Below are positions 43,904 through 55,438 of a DNA stretch of 64,000 nt, piece after piece. The position numbers and the translations under genes are program-made. The DNA is from Erinaceus europaeus. Lineage: Eukaryota; Chordata; Mammalia; Eulipotyphla; Erinaceidae. The stretch is from contig NC_080165.1 in assembly GCF_950295315.1 (NCBI RefSeq), positions 2,238,158 to 2,302,157 of the forward strand, given 5' to 3'. How positions within the stretch are numbered: position 1 is the stretch's first letter; each line of letters opens with the position of its first letter. The notes under the pieces are model-generated. The model did not search any database and was not told the origin of the DNA. It saw only the letters and a program-made list of their open reading frames with translations.

Positions 43904-45358
43904 AACATATACTGCAGAAATTCAGCATATCATGAAAAACTTCTATGAACAACTATATGCCTCTAAGCTAGAGAACCTGAAAGAAATGGACTATTTCCTA
44001 GATACTTACAAACTTCCAAAATTAAGTAAAGAGGAACTAGGTAACATGAACAAGCCCATCACAGCTAATAAAATGAAAACAGTTATAAAAACCTTCCCAG
44101 TAATAAAAGTACTGGACAAGATGGTTTTACAAGTGAACTCTACAAAACCTTCAAATAGGAACTAATACCTATACTTTTAAAAGTCTTCCAGAAGATTGAA
44201 GACACTGGAATACTCCCTTCCAGCTTCTAAGAAGCCAACTTCACTTTGATACCAAAGCAGACAGGGACACAACCAGAAAAGAAAAATACAGACCAATATC
44301 TCTAAAAAAACATAGATTCTAGAATATTGAACAAAATTCTATCTAACCAAATACAGCAGTTTATTAAACAGATTGTTCATCATGACCAAGTGGGGCTTAT
44401 CCCAGGGATGTAAAGTTGGTTTAATATATGTAAATTATCAACATCATCCACCACATCAATAAAAGCAAGACCAAAAACCACATGGTAATGTCAATAGATG
44501 CTGAGAAATCCTTTGACAAAATACAACATCCCTTTATCATCAAAACACTACAGAAATTAAAAAGTTGGAAAATTCCTGAAGATAGTGGAGTATATATATA
44601 GCAAACCTACAGCCAAACTCATACTCAGTGGTGAAAAACTGGAAGCCTTTCCCCTCAGATCAGGTGCTAGACAGGGCTGCCCACTATCAACATTATTATT
44701 CAACATAGTGTTGGAAGTTCTTGCCATAGCAATCAGGCAGAAGCAAGGAATTAAAGGGATATAGATTGCAAGAAAATAAGTCAAACTCTCCCTATTTTCA
44801 GATGACATGATAGTATACAGAGAAAACCCTAAGGAATCCAGCAAGAAGCTTTTGGATGTTATCAGGCAATACAGTAAGGTGTCAGCCTACAAAATTAACA
44901 CTCAAAAGTCAGTGGCATTACTCTATGCAAACACTAAGTTAGAAGAAGTTGAATTCCAGAAATTGATTCCTTTTACTATAGCAAAAAACACAATAAAATA
45001 TCTAGGAGTAAACCTAACCAAAGAAGTTAAATACTTGTATAATGAAAATTATGAGTCATTACTCAAGGAAATTGAAAAAGATACAAAGAAGTAGAACGAT
45101 ATTCCATGTTCATGGGTTGGAAGAATTAGCATCATCAAAATGAATATACTACCCAGAGTCATATACAAGTGTATATGTCTCAAGATCATCAAGATCCCAA
45201 CCACATTTTTTAGGAGAATAGAAAAAATGCTACAAATGTTTATCTGGAACCAGAAAAGACCTAGAATTGCCAAAACAATCTTGAGAAGAAAGTACAGAAC
45301 TGGAGGCATCACACCCCCAGATCTCAAATTTTATTATAGGGCCATAATAATGAAAACT
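43904..45358 (+). pseudogene. L1 copy E ORF2, linker and reverse transcriptase after the ERV
   Basis: Resumes with 'actgcagaaattcagcatatc' (linker), MKNFYEQLYASKLENLKEM, then SRPISL-equivalent, [16 protein letters not shown] and FSDDMIVY (FADD with Ala to Ser, near 44791-44815), and ends after [22 protein letters not shown]. Several stops and shifts. Confidence 0.85.
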
Positions 45359-45374
45359 TCTTTTGATTTTTTTT

Positions 45375-45550
45375 CTTTTGAGGGAGTCTGCCCAGGGAAG
45401 TCAGGATGGTGTCATAGTGGCATCTGCAATTTGGTGGTTGAACGGCAGTAGATATAAAGCAGGACAAATTGTTGAATTATCAAAAGCCAAAAAGTAGGAA
45501 TAGAGCAGATGAGAATATGAATCCTGGGATGGAAAGTCATATTACTTTTT
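45375..45550 (-). mobile_element. L1 3' UTR fragment, minus strand
   Basis: 'gtctgcccagggaagtcagg' and the following 150 bases match 54780-54930 (minus-strand L1 3' end). No tail; truncated on both sides. Confidence 0.65.
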
Positions 45551-45918
45551 GACTGCTAAAAATCTACAACTCTGGAGTTAAAGAATGGAGAAATATCTAT
45601 GTAGATTATTAAAATTTATGATACGAAATTTAAATTTACCATCCATTAAGTATGTTTGTTCCAAAGTCTACATTGTTCTCTTATAAAAATGTCATCTCAA
45701 TTCTTCTAATAAAGTTCCTTAACCCACATGGTGTCTGTACTTACTGATTGTCCTCTTTGTGAGGGGAAGAATAATGCTAGGGAATCCTAAAGCCCAGCTC
45801 CACCAGGACCCTGAACTCTTTTGATCAAGGACCATTGATTTTGGCTCATCCACACAGAAGGAAGATAACTTGGAGAACTTCTGAGGATGAAGCCAGACCC
45901 TCTGTTCATTTAGAGGTA
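45551..45918. other. Unique sequence, no feature assigned
   Basis: Contains AATAAAG at 45709 in a vaguely LTR-like setting, but no partner or duplication was found. Confidence 0.4.
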
Positions 45919-45920
45919 AG

Positions 45921-45922
45921 AA

Positions 45923-45961
<39 letters not shown>

Positions 45962-46455
45962 CTGAAGGAAGTTCTTCTTCTAGCGTTTGCCCTTCTTCCG
46001 TAGCCAGTCAACAGCATCAGGTTGAGCCTGATGTAAAGTTTCGAGACCTCCTTTGAATCTGGAGAGGTGGCAGTCGTTGACTATGTGGGTCATAGTCTGT
46101 CTGGAGCCGCAGGGGCAGTTCGGGTCGTCTCTGGCTCCCCAGCGATAGAACATAGCGGCGCACCGGCCATGGCCTGTTCGATAGCGATTGAGGAGGGCCC
46201 AATCATAACGTGCTAGGTCAAAGCCGGGTTGACGCTTGCAGGGGTCTGTGATGAGGTGTTTGTTCTTGACCTCAGCTGACTACCAACTCTGTCCAAGAGT
46301 CTGGAACAGAGAAGTTCAGTGTAGGCATAGGAGACCAGATTGGGTGACGAGATGTCAAGCGTTGGACAGGGTGGGCGAATGTATCCGCGTATATTGGCAG
46401 GTCCCGTCGAGCGTAGACGTGGGAAATGAATTTAGATGATGCCGCATCCCGACTG
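45921..46455 (-). mobile_element. Vingi-like non-LTR element, 3' part, minus strand
   Basis: The AAAT microsatellite at 45919-45960 is the reversed 3' tail. Read leftward, the element encodes the C-terminal end of an ORF2-type polyprotein and is 5' truncated near 46455. Its coding style and a 3' end in a microsatellite rather than poly(A) separate it from L1. The Vingi assignment rests on memory of hedgehog Vingi elements (I superfamily) and needs a database match. The short element at 16559 shares its last ~35 bases. Confidence 0.7.
45970..46445 (-). pseudogene. C-terminus of a Vingi-like ORF2 protein
   Basis: From the right: SHVYARRDLPIYADTF, HPIWSPMPTLNFSVPDSW, an in-frame TGA/shift near 46270-46290, then LITDPCKRQPGFDLARYDW, LNRYRTGHGRCAAMFYRW, a CX1C..H..C zinc-like block (CPCGSRQTMTHIVNDC) at about 46060-46110 and the ending HQAQPDAVDWLRKKGKR before a stop near 45977. 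The 'GHGRCA ... CXCG ... H ... C' ending is typical of the C-terminus of I/Jockey-group reverse transcriptase proteins. Catalytic RT motifs are not present. Confidence 0.7.
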
Positions 46456-47564
46456 AAGGAAGTAGTAATAGGTATCTGCTTCTTGTCTCAGAAAAGAAGA
46501 AAAGGCAGCACCTTATAGAAGGGCTCCTAGTGTCACTAGCTCTGCCATTTTGCCCTAATGGACTCACATATTTCTTTGCTTGTGCTTTTTCATTTTCCTG
46601 AATAAAAGTCTATAAGCCCAAGATCATGGTCTTCTCCAGAATTTCTTGTGGACACCCACCCTCACCAACACTTGTACTTAGACAGGAAAGAACCTGACAC
46701 TTATTCAGAAAAGGCCTAGGAAAATATTGGATAGACATAGTAAATATTACGACATACTTTAACCTGGAGAAATGTTTTTTTTTTTTTTTGTCAACAATCG
46801 ATCTATTCTACATTTCAATTATTGGAAAAGAAAAATTAAAGGCAAATATGACTTGAAGAATTTGCAGTAAGTTAAAGTTTACCCAGCACTATATACAGTT
46901 TTGCACCTCTTGATTCTCCTTTGGATATTGACAGACTTATTTTCATCGCTATAAATCTCCAGAGGAGACACTGCCATTAACTGCAACTCTCCTGTTTCCA
47001 CGGCCTCCAGTGTAAAGACCTTTTATCTTCAGGAGTTGCTTGTGGTCCAGTTTCTTTCTGGGGTAGAACTGAATGTTGAATGTAGTATAGCGTCTTCCCA
47101 ATTTTCTCAGAATTTTCAAGTGTATTTGGCTGTCTCAGATTTAGCTCAGCTTCCCCTGATTATAGATTCCTTCATATGTCAATTTCCTCTAAAGAATAGT
47201 CTGCAGAGAGATTGTTTTAACTAGAGTTTAATCAAGCACAAACTTCCATGGTAGCATGCATTGTGAAAAAATTGGCATCTATAAAGTTCTGTTTACAATG
47301 CTTGCTAAATCTCAATATTAACATTTGGCATGTGTAACTTAAAAGTAACAGTATTTGCTATAATTTATTTTTAAATATCCATGTAAAATATTAGTAAGAA
47401 TTTAAATATAATATCACAAGTACACTCTCAATAAATAAGTATATTTTGTAGTGAGAATACTAAATAAATAATTCTAATGAAAACACTTAGATAAGGAAAT
47501 TTTTCCATGCCAAATTAATTCACAAAAAATGTTTTGAAAGACCGTTCTCCATTTTTAAATTTTT
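46456..47564. other. Unique AT-rich sequence, no feature seen
   Basis: No recognised repeat or coding motif. Confidence 0.5.
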
Positions 47565-48290
47565 ATTTATAAAAAGGAAACACTGACAAAAAACAACAAC
47601 AACATAGGTTTAGAGGGATACAACTCCACACAATTCCCACCACCAGAACTCCATACCCCATCCCCTCCCCTGACAGCTTTCCTATTCTCTATCCCTCTGG
47701 GAGCATGGACCCAGGGTCATTGTGGGATGCAGAAGGTGGAAGGTCTGGCTTCTGTAATTGCTTCCCCACTGAACATGGGCGTTGACAGGTGGATCCACAC
47801 TCCCAGTCTGTCTCTCTCTTTCTCTAGTGGGGGCAGGGCTCTGGGGCAGCGGAGCTCCAGGACATATTGGTGGGGTTGTCTGTCCAGGGAAGTCTGGTTG
47901 ACATCATGGTAGCATCTGGGACCTGGTGGCTGAAAAAAAGATTTAACATATAAAGCCACACAAATTGTTGATTAATCATGAACCTAAAGGCAGGAATATT
48001 GCTGAGGAAGTTTTGAGGGTCTCCACTTTGTAGATAGCTAGTAAGCCTATTTTAGTTATATTCCAAAAGGCCTGTGGCAATACTATTTTTTTTTTCATGA
48101 ACCTGACACCTGATATGCAGGTGGATCCAAGTTATTGTCTGGGGATATGATGTGATGGTTGTGAAAAGGGCCAGAAGGCTGTATCAGGGAAGAGGGTAGC
48201 CCCATGTCAGCATCTTGACATTCTAAGAAAACAAAAGTCAAAACCATAATGAGATAACATTTCATGTCTGCTAATATGGTTGTAAAAAGG
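47565..48290 (-). mobile_element. L1 3' end, minus strand, 5' truncated
   Basis: T-rich left edge (47552-47575), then 'gatacaactccacacaattc' and 'gggagcatggacccagggtc', the reverse of the 3' UTR in copies A and B. Beyond about 47930 it follows a longer variant of the UTR also seen at 54930-55100. Confidence 0.8.
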
Positions 48291-49970
48291 AGCAAAAAAA
48301 ATGAGTATTTTTAAACAATAAATATTGTACAGAACTTGTAAAATAAATAAAAATCTTAAACTTGAGTGAAAGAATCCAGTGCTCAATGAGGCAGAAAATG
48401 TTTCAAGTCAACCCCAGACAGAAGGGAAGGCAGTCAATTTCCCAAACCACTCACCTCTTCACTATTGTTCACTTCCTCTTAGACTGTGTCTGTTTCCTTA
48501 TGTTTCTGAACACCACCTTTTAGAGTCAGCCACATCCTACAGCTCGTCCAGTAAAGCTGGGTGTTACTTTTCAGCAGAATATACAGAAATGTTCAACTGG
48601 AGCTTGTGTCTTAACTAGTAGATGAAAACTCAAGTTCCTTTCTTACAGACAAGCACAATAGCCTATGTGACCTCTGAGTCCCTGTCAGTCTGACTCACAG
48701 TCCATCATCACAGCTGGAACTTTCTAAGCTGTACTCATTTCAGGACCCGTCTTCCTGGAGGGGCAGAGCAGGTGGACCAGCCTCCCTTCAGAGTGGCGCA
48801 GTCCCTTCCATTGCTGCTTTCTAGTGAGGGAAGGTCCTAGAGAGGCCATAAGAGGACGTGTGATGGTGTTCCTGATGGAAGGGACTAGTGATGCTAGAAA
48901 GAGGGATCTGTTAGAGGTCTAGGCCCATCATGTCTGTGTGGGAATCCCAGGATTCTCTGACTAGGGTTCAGGTGATGAGGTGTCCTGGGATTGACCAAAA
49001 AGGCCATCTTTAAATGAGCCAGTCCCTTGTCCTTTCTTTCACTGTTGAGCTTAAACTTTCTCCCTGTGGTTAAAGTGTTGAGTGTCCTTTGTTGTATCTA
49101 AGCCAGTATTGGGTGTATGAGGTCTAGCTTCCAGTTAGGGAGGTATTTTAGTGGATCTAAGTTAACCTTAAGTTATAGCATTTACTGTATCTACTAAAGG
49201 TTGTCATAGAAACAATAATTGTATATAAATTATATATATATACATTTACCTATATGTATATGTGTATGTGTGGATATATATATATATATATATTCAGCAT
49301 ATCTGTTGACCAGGTATAACAAAGTGAGGCATCTGAAAGGAAGCCTAGCAGTCACCTTTGTTAAGACAGGGCTCAACATAGTATTGGAGTTGGATGCATC
49401 TTCCCAAGAGATTGAGAGTGAGAGACAACACTGAAATTTCCTTCAATGCCATGGGGTTTCGGGTAGAGTCTGGTTTGTACACATAACCAACCAGCACATG
49501 TTCTCAGTGAGTTATTTGCTTGTCAAGAAGTTCTTAACAACACTTTTAAAATATCTTCTTGCTTTGTTATAATTATGAAGCTAGAATAAGATGGCAACTG
49601 ATGTTGGCAATGTATGCAGAAACTAGGAATTCATATGGTCTTTGTGTATTGTAAAATCGTGTAACCTTACCAAAAATTGGCCACATCATCAGTTACACAG
49701 AAAAAGTGATGTTCTTTGTGGAGTAAGATTTTGTTTGCTTGTTTTTTTTTTTTTTTCCTAATAATTCCAGGACAGGGGAGGAGGAAGGGAGGACTTCCTT
49801 AGAAGAAAGGCCTACTCTTAAATTGCCATTTATGAGTAGAAGTTTAGGGACATTTATCTGATCTCTGTGGTGGTCACTGTTAAACGTATTCAGTGTACTA
49901 AGGATAGACCTTGTCCTTTCCTTAGCCTACAGGTCAGGAAATGGTCATTTTAAAAAAGAAAAAAGAAAAG
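48291..49970. other. Mostly unique, with a diverged dispersed repeat
   Basis: 48860-48990 matches the reverse complement of 56945-57100 ('gttagaggtctaggc' and 'catcatgtctgtgtgggaat'), so an unnamed old repeat is present. An AT dinucleotide tract lies at 49225-49295. No coding motif. Confidence 0.5.
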
Positions 49971-49974
49971 ATAA

Positions 49975-50200
49975 GCAAGCAAGGAAGGAAGGAAGGAAGG
50001 AAGGAAGGAAGGAAGGAAGGAAGGAAGGGAGATAGAATCGTGGTTATGCAGAAGACTCTCATAGCTGAGGTGCTGATATTTCAGGTACAACTCCCAGCAC
50101 CACTTTAAGCCAGAGAGGAATAGCAGTCTGGTCTCTCACTCTCTCATTCATATTAAATAGAATATTTAAAAGAAAATTAAGTAGAAGAAAAAGAAGAAGG
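49975..50200 (+). mobile_element. (GGAA)n followed by a SINE
   Basis: (AAGG)n at 49978-50027, then 'gagatagaatcgtggttatg' and 'caggtacaactcccagcacc' of a SINE, ending in an A-rich stretch. Confidence 0.55.
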
Positions 50201-50402
50201 ATAATAAAAAGTGGAAGAAGAAAAAGAACTATAAAATAACTAATATTATTATTACTATAAGAACCTGTGCCTCCTCCCAACTTCCAAAGCAAAGAACCGG
50301 ACATTAAAGAACTATGCGGAACTAGTATTATTACTATCAAATTATCTGCCTCCTCCAAATTTTACTTTTAATTAAGCATTTTATCAAGGACAAATGGGAT
50401 TT

Positions 50403-50432
50403 TAAAAAAGATTTTATATATTTATTAATGAG

Positions 50433-50476
<44 letters not shown>

Positions 50477-50575
50477 ACCAGGCATCACTCTGGTACATGT
50501 GCTGCCAGGGATTGAACTCAGAACCTCATGCTTGAGAATCTAGTGGCTTAGCCACTGTGCCACCTCCCGGACCAG
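50403..50575 (-). mobile_element. tRNA-derived SINE, minus strand, third type
   Basis: Read on minus: head 'ggtccgggaggtggcacagt', 'aggttctgagttcaatccct', 'agcacatgtaccagag', a (CT)n tract (plus-strand GA at 50443-50472) and tail 'ttaataaatatataaaatc'. Full length. Confidence 0.8.
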
Positions 50576-51597
50576 GAAAAATGCAATTTTATGGGTCACT
50601 GACAGACAAAGCAGAAATGCCCATGGTGGAGTTCTGAACAATGGGCCCCAGTAGGCAGCTGCATGGCACTTCTTAGAAAAGATTCAGATTCTGTGATGCA
50701 TTATTAACTTGCCTTTCAGAAGAAGGGAGTTCACATTTAGGAGCTAGTGGGGAGGTTTTCCAGCAAAGTTCTTCCTCTCTGGAACATAAAGGACTTGGTG
50801 AAGAAGGGTTCAACAAATGTCAGAGAGGAGGCTGTTTCTGCAGAATGAGAACTATTTCCCTTTAGATTAGGAAACAGAGGAGAAATGAGATTTACTTTCT
50901 CTAAAGGGGGAGAAGAAAAGTGTTTCTTTTAATCTCCTGGGCCTCCTTGGCTTTCAGCGTAAATAACTAGTATATTAGCAGAGCTCCATCTCACAGAAGC
51001 CTGCGGGGGACAGAGAACTTCTGAGGCCTGGGTGACCATTTCAGTGGAAATTCTAAAGGATAATGAGATATTTAGGAATGTTTGGAGGAAAAATAGGGTC
51101 TTCCTCTCTGGCTTAGTTTTCAATAAAACTGCTTTAGAAAGCTAGCTAATAGGGCCTGGAAAGGGAGAATACTGAGCTTCCTTACAGTACAGAAATCCCA
51201 CTGGTAAGTATTACTTTAGAGAAATATAGATGTGTCTACAAAAAAAATAATAAAATGTTCACAACCACACTGTTGGTCTAGCCGAAGAGTGAAATGTTAT
51301 TCAGTAAAAAAAATAAAATAAGTAAGTAAACAAAATTAAAAATCTGAAAAATAACATCAAAATGAACTTGTAGATACAGTGGATGGGCGGTTAGCAGAGT
51401 AGAAAATATTCCTCAGAGTTTGTTTTCTGTTTGTGTATTTTTAATGTGAGTGTCACCTGCAAGGGATTTTGCTATTCTTGAAATGTTTTCCAGTATAAAG
51501 GACAGCGCTGTAACAATTAACTTTATGGGATGAGGGAAAGCACAGAGTACATGAGTGTACACAACATATTTCTATGCCAGGGCCTCCAGAAGTCTCG
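50576..51597. other. Unique sequence, no feature seen
   Basis: A-rich tract at 51235-51350; no recognised repeat or coding motif. Confidence 0.45.
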
Positions 51598-51785
51598 GCG
51601 TCAGGCAGTGGTGCATCTGGTTAAGCACCCACAGTACAGTGCACCAGGTTCAAAACCCTGGTCCCCACCTGCAGGGGGGAAGCTTCACAATGGTGAAGCA
51701 GGGCTGCAGGTGTCACTCTATCTCTCTCCCACTCTACCTCCCCCTGACCTCTCAATTTCTCTCTGTTTCTATCCAATTATGAATT
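51598..51785 (+). mobile_element. tRNA-derived SINE, plus strand
   Basis: Head 'ggcgtcaggcagtggtgcat', 'aggttcaaaaccctggtccc', body and tail 'tttctatccaattatgaatt'. Confidence 0.8.
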
Positions 51786-51929
51786 TGATTCAGTACAGTT
51801 CAGTTAAAAAAGAGATCCCATGTTCACTCCCTAGTCCCACCACTAGCCATAGCTGATTAATGCCCTGTCATAATAATAATAATTAATAATAATAATAATA
51901 GCAGTAACATTAGAAATAGTAGTCCTATG

Positions 51930-52080
51930 GACCAGGAGATAACTTACCCCACCCGGTAGAGTATTTTCTTGGGTAGGACCTTAGATTCTAGATCCCAGTA
52001 ACCACAAGGGAGTGTCAAGAAAGGGAGAAATCTTCCCATGTGGTGAAATAGTCTTGCTATTATTTCAGTCTTGACATTAA
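51930..52080 (+). mobile_element. Possible degenerate SINE
   Basis: 'tggaccaggagataacttac' and 'gattctagatcccagtaacc' fit a decayed SINE head and B-box region. Preceded by an (AAT)n tract at 51870-51900. Confidence 0.35.
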
Positions 52081-52196
52081 CAGCTTAGCTGGAAGGCTTT
52101 GGCTTCCATCCATGTGGCAATCAGTTTCTTGATCTATAATGTAGAGATTCTGTTATTTGACTCTAGACTGCAGAACTGTTATGCAGCTTTCCTTGG

Positions 52197-52405
52197 GTGG
52201 GATGGTGCCTCAGCTGGTCAAGCACACACATTACAGTCCCCAAGGACACCAGTTTCAGCCCCTGGTCCCCACCCACAGGGGGAAAGCTTCATGAGTGGTG
52301 AAGCAGGGCTGCAGGTGTCTGTCTGTCTGTCTGTCTCTCTCTTTATCTCCCCCTTCCCTCTTGATTTATCTCTGCCTTGATCCAGTAAATAAAGATAATT
52401 AGAAT
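52197..52405 (+). mobile_element. tRNA-derived SINE, plus strand
   Basis: 'gtgggatggtgcctcagctg' head, 'gtttcagcccctggtcccc', body 'gaagcagggctgcaggtgtc', a (CTGT)n stretch and tail 'gatccagtaaataaagataa'. Confidence 0.8.
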
Positions 52406-52744
52406 AATTGAAAAATCACTGTAATAAAAAGAAGAAAATTTCTTAAATTAAAAAATGCAGGTGCAATTTATTATTATTCGTGTGGAAAAGTACTGTAGTA
52501 TATGTTAAAAGTTGAAAAGTGCAGGTCCAATTATTCCTTATAAGTATTTTTTTATTACTGTTGCTATGATAATCATAATCAATGTTTTAGGAAGAGTGAC
52601 TGAGAAACAGAGAGCAAAAGAGATCAAAGCAACAAAGTTTCCTTCCCCTTGATGAAGGGCAACAAAAAAAACAGGCTTCAGCTATGTTGCCAGCTCCAAA
52701 TATCCGTATATACCCATCTATACATACATAGTCTCTTTGTTTTG

Positions 52745-52870
52745 TTTTAATGAGAAAGAGGAGAGAGAGAAAGAAACAGAATGAGAACACTATTCTGGTC
52801 TGGTGTATAGTCATACTAGGGATTGACCCTGGGCCTCTGGAAGAAGTCTTTTTGTATAGACACATGCTAC
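52745..52870 (-). mobile_element. Degenerate SINE, minus strand
   Basis: GA-rich left side, 'ctggtctggtgtatagtcat' and 'gggattgaccctgggcctct' match the reversed form of the family at 57670 and 60609. Head decayed. Confidence 0.45.
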
Positions 52871-52890
52871 TTCTATGCCCAAGTATTTTT

Positions 52891-53180
52891 ATATTATTTT
52901 ATGTCATTATTTTATTTTATGTCATTATTTTATTTCATTTCATTATTTTATTTATGTCATTATTTTATTTTATGTCATTATTTTATTTCATTTCATTATT
53001 TTATTTCATTTCATTATTTTATTTCATTATTTCATTTCATTTCATTATTTTATTTCATTTCATTATTTTATTTCATTTCATTATTTCATTTCATTTCATT
53101 ATTTCATTTCATTTCATTATTTCATTTCATTTCATTATTTCATTTCATTTCATTATTTTATTTTATTTTATTTTTATACT
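52891..53180. repeat. TTTCATTTCATTATT-type minisatellite
   Basis: About 290 bases of variants of 'ttatttcatttcatta'. Open plus-strand frames reading F, I, H, Y and S over it are repeat artefacts. Confidence 0.93.
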
Positions 53181-53584
53181 GCAGAATGGCATGTCAACAA
53201 GAGTTTGAATCCACACCATTCCCACTACCAAAGTTCTCAATCTTCACTCTCCCCACTGCAATCCACCACATTTCCCCTAAAGTTTTAGACTTGGGACAAC
53301 CATCTACAACAATCTGTCCACATTTATATTATATTAGCTGCCCCCTCTTTTTCTGACTCAGTCCTCTCTTCCTCTCTTAGCCACTGATAGCACTGCAGCG
53401 ACCTCCACACACCGCTCTCCTCTGCCTCCTCTCTCTCTCTCTCTGGTGCTGGTGGAGCTGGAGTGCAGAGTCCTCTCATCTTCCTCCTGTCACTTCTCCC
53501 CCACTGGGAGTGGGGGTCAAGGTTGTTTATGGGGAGCAAAAGGTGGGAGTTCTGGCTTCTGTAGCTGCTTCTCTGCTGAGCAGA
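52891..53584 (-). mobile_element. 5'-truncated L1 3' end with an expanded tail
   Basis: The 3' UTR of an older L1 subfamily read on minus (right edge 'gagcagagaagcagctacag', left edge 'tgccattctgcagtataaa'). Its poly(T) side has become a 290-bp minisatellite. cccaagtattttt at 52878-52890 is repeated exactly at 53585-53597, so the insertion ends are known. Confidence 0.7.
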
Positions 53585-53591
53585 CCCAAGT

Positions 53592-53787
53592 ATTTTTTAA
53601 TTTATCATTGAATAGAGACAGAGAGAAATTGAGAGGGGAGGGGCAGATAGAGAGGGAGAGGAAAGAGAGGCAACTGCAGCCTTGCTCCATAATTCACAAA
53701 GCCCTCCCCCTGCAGGTAAGGACCAGGGTTTCGATCCCCCGCCCTTGTGCACTGTGACGTGAGCACTTAACCAGGCCCACCCCCAAC
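53592..53787 (-). mobile_element. tRNA-derived SINE, minus strand
   Basis: Reversed tail 'aatttatcattgaatagaga', GA-rich part, body, 'ggtttcgatcccccgccctt' and head 'gggtgggcctggttaagtgc' on minus. Confidence 0.8.
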
Positions 53788-54464
53788 TATTTTTATGTAA
53801 TAGGTAATTGCACATCCAAAAGTTATCTGTAACCTTCTTTGTAAATTAGATACTAAGTATAAAGTCCTATCTTTTTTTTTGGGGGGGGTAAGAGCTGTTA
53901 ATTAGTATAATGTTTGTTCCCTTTCTAGTTTCTTATGCTGGTTTAAGTAGACATATTCAAGACCTACCCCCTCTTACGTCTATATGTATAAGAATCCACA
54001 AGTCCGTTAATTTCAGATGATGGAATACAAAGACTGGCCAAGCAAAGAAAACAATGTTGACCGTTCAGAATTCCGGGTGTCTAAAGTAACGGTTACAGTG
54101 ATGAGAGGTGTACTCTTCTTTATGCTCCAAACAAACAGGACCCCCCCTATCTTTAGAACAAGCTTTTATTTTAGGAGGAAAGATCATACTGCTTACTTAC
54201 CACTGCTATCTTCCCATGGAGCTCCCTTGAACATTAAAGGGAGTTCAGTTCAATACATTAACTTCTCAGTGAGGATCTGTCTCATGATAATTATCACTGA
54301 CCTTGTTAATTTTAAAGTTTAGCTTGGCTTGAAATTAATTCTAAGCTACTAAGAACAAAGTTAAAGCAAAGAGAAAGGCAGCCCATTCTAACTGAGGAAT
54401 TAATGAATTTATATACTGGGTTGTCAGAAAAGTCAATATATATTTGTGGTAGTTCAATTGTTTT
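53788..54464. other. Unique sequence, no feature seen
   Basis: Poly-T then poly-G at 53871-53889; no repeat or coding motif recognised. Confidence 0.45.
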
Positions 54465-55260
54465 TTAAATATTATTTATAAAATGGAAATTTTGACAAGA
54501 CCATATTATAAGAGGGGTACAACTCCACACAATTCCCACCCCCAGAACTCCGTATCCCATCCCCTCCCCTGATAGCTTTCCTATTCTTTATCCCTCTGGG
54601 AGCATGGGCCCAGGGTCATTGTGGGATGCAGAAGGTGGAAGGTCTGGCTTCTGTCATTGCTTCTCTGCTGAACATGGGTGTTGGCAGGTGGATCCATACT
54701 CCCAGCCTGTCTCTCTCTTTCCCTAGTGGGGAAGGGCTCTGGGGGGAGGGGGTGATCCCAGGACACATTGGTGGGGTTGTCTGTCCAGGGAAGTCAGGTT
54801 GGCATCATGGTAGCATCTGGGACCTGGTGGCTGAAAAAGAGTGAAGATAGAAGCAAAACAAATGGTTGAGTAATCATGAACCGAAAGGCAAGAATATTGC
54901 AGATGAAGATTTGGCATCTCCATTTTGGAAAAAGTTAATAGGTCTATTTTAGGTCTATTCCAAGGGGTCCATAACTTTTACTAGTTTCTGCTTGAGTCTG
55001 ACAGCTAACATGCAGGTGGACCCAAGGTATTGTCTGTGGAGGTGCTGTCAGAGTTGGACACAGGACTAGAAAGCTGGATCAGGAAAGAGAGTAGCTCCCA
55101 AATATGGGGAAAATGTATAAAGACTGTTAAATGTAAACCCATCCATTTGATCTGGGGCCCATATTCAGCACATGAGCCTGTGTAACCTCTGTGTTGCTGT
55201 CTCAAACTTTTTGATGCATAGAGCACAACTTTGAGAACACATTTCTTCAATCTAAGCACT
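54465..55260 (-). mobile_element. L1 3' end, minus strand, longer UTR variant
   Basis: T-rich left edge, 'gtacaactccacacaattcc', 'gggagcatgggcccagggtc', then the same longer UTR as 47930-48290 and further to about 55260. Confidence 0.75.
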
Positions 55261-55438
55261 TATGGGTCTTAATTAGTAATCAGATTGAATTTCAACAGTG
55301 GGCTCAAATTGTTAATGCATTTATAATAATGACTTGTTCTTTGACATATCAAATCATCTATAAGCTTAGACCAGGAAGAACAGAAGCAACTGGTGGCATT
55401 GCTTTATAAGATACAGCTATATGAAAATAGCATTAGGA

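Larger units (their letters stand above)
34203..45358 (+). mobile_element. Old LINE-1 copy E, split by a SINE and an ERV
   Basis: Same 5' UTR type as copy D. A deletion at about 34502 joins the 5' UTR to the ORF1 C-terminus. ORF2 starts near 34755, is interrupted by a SINE (34770-35051), continues to 36188, is interrupted by the 7.7-kb ERV (36189-43903) and resumes at 43904 with the linker and RT to 45358. No 3' UTR or tail of its own is attached. Confidence 0.88.

Noticed and set aside
45700..45900. An LTR suggested by AATAAAG and following U5-like sequence
   Set aside because: No second copy, no matching duplication, no primer site.
46017..46202. 61-codon minus-strand frame as its own gene
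   Set aside because: Out-of-frame shadow of the Vingi-like coding remnant, which reads better in the neighbouring frame.
52750..53356. Plus-strand frames of 137-177 codons rich in F, I, H and Y
   Set aside because: They span the ttcatttcatta array and differ only by phase; not proteins.
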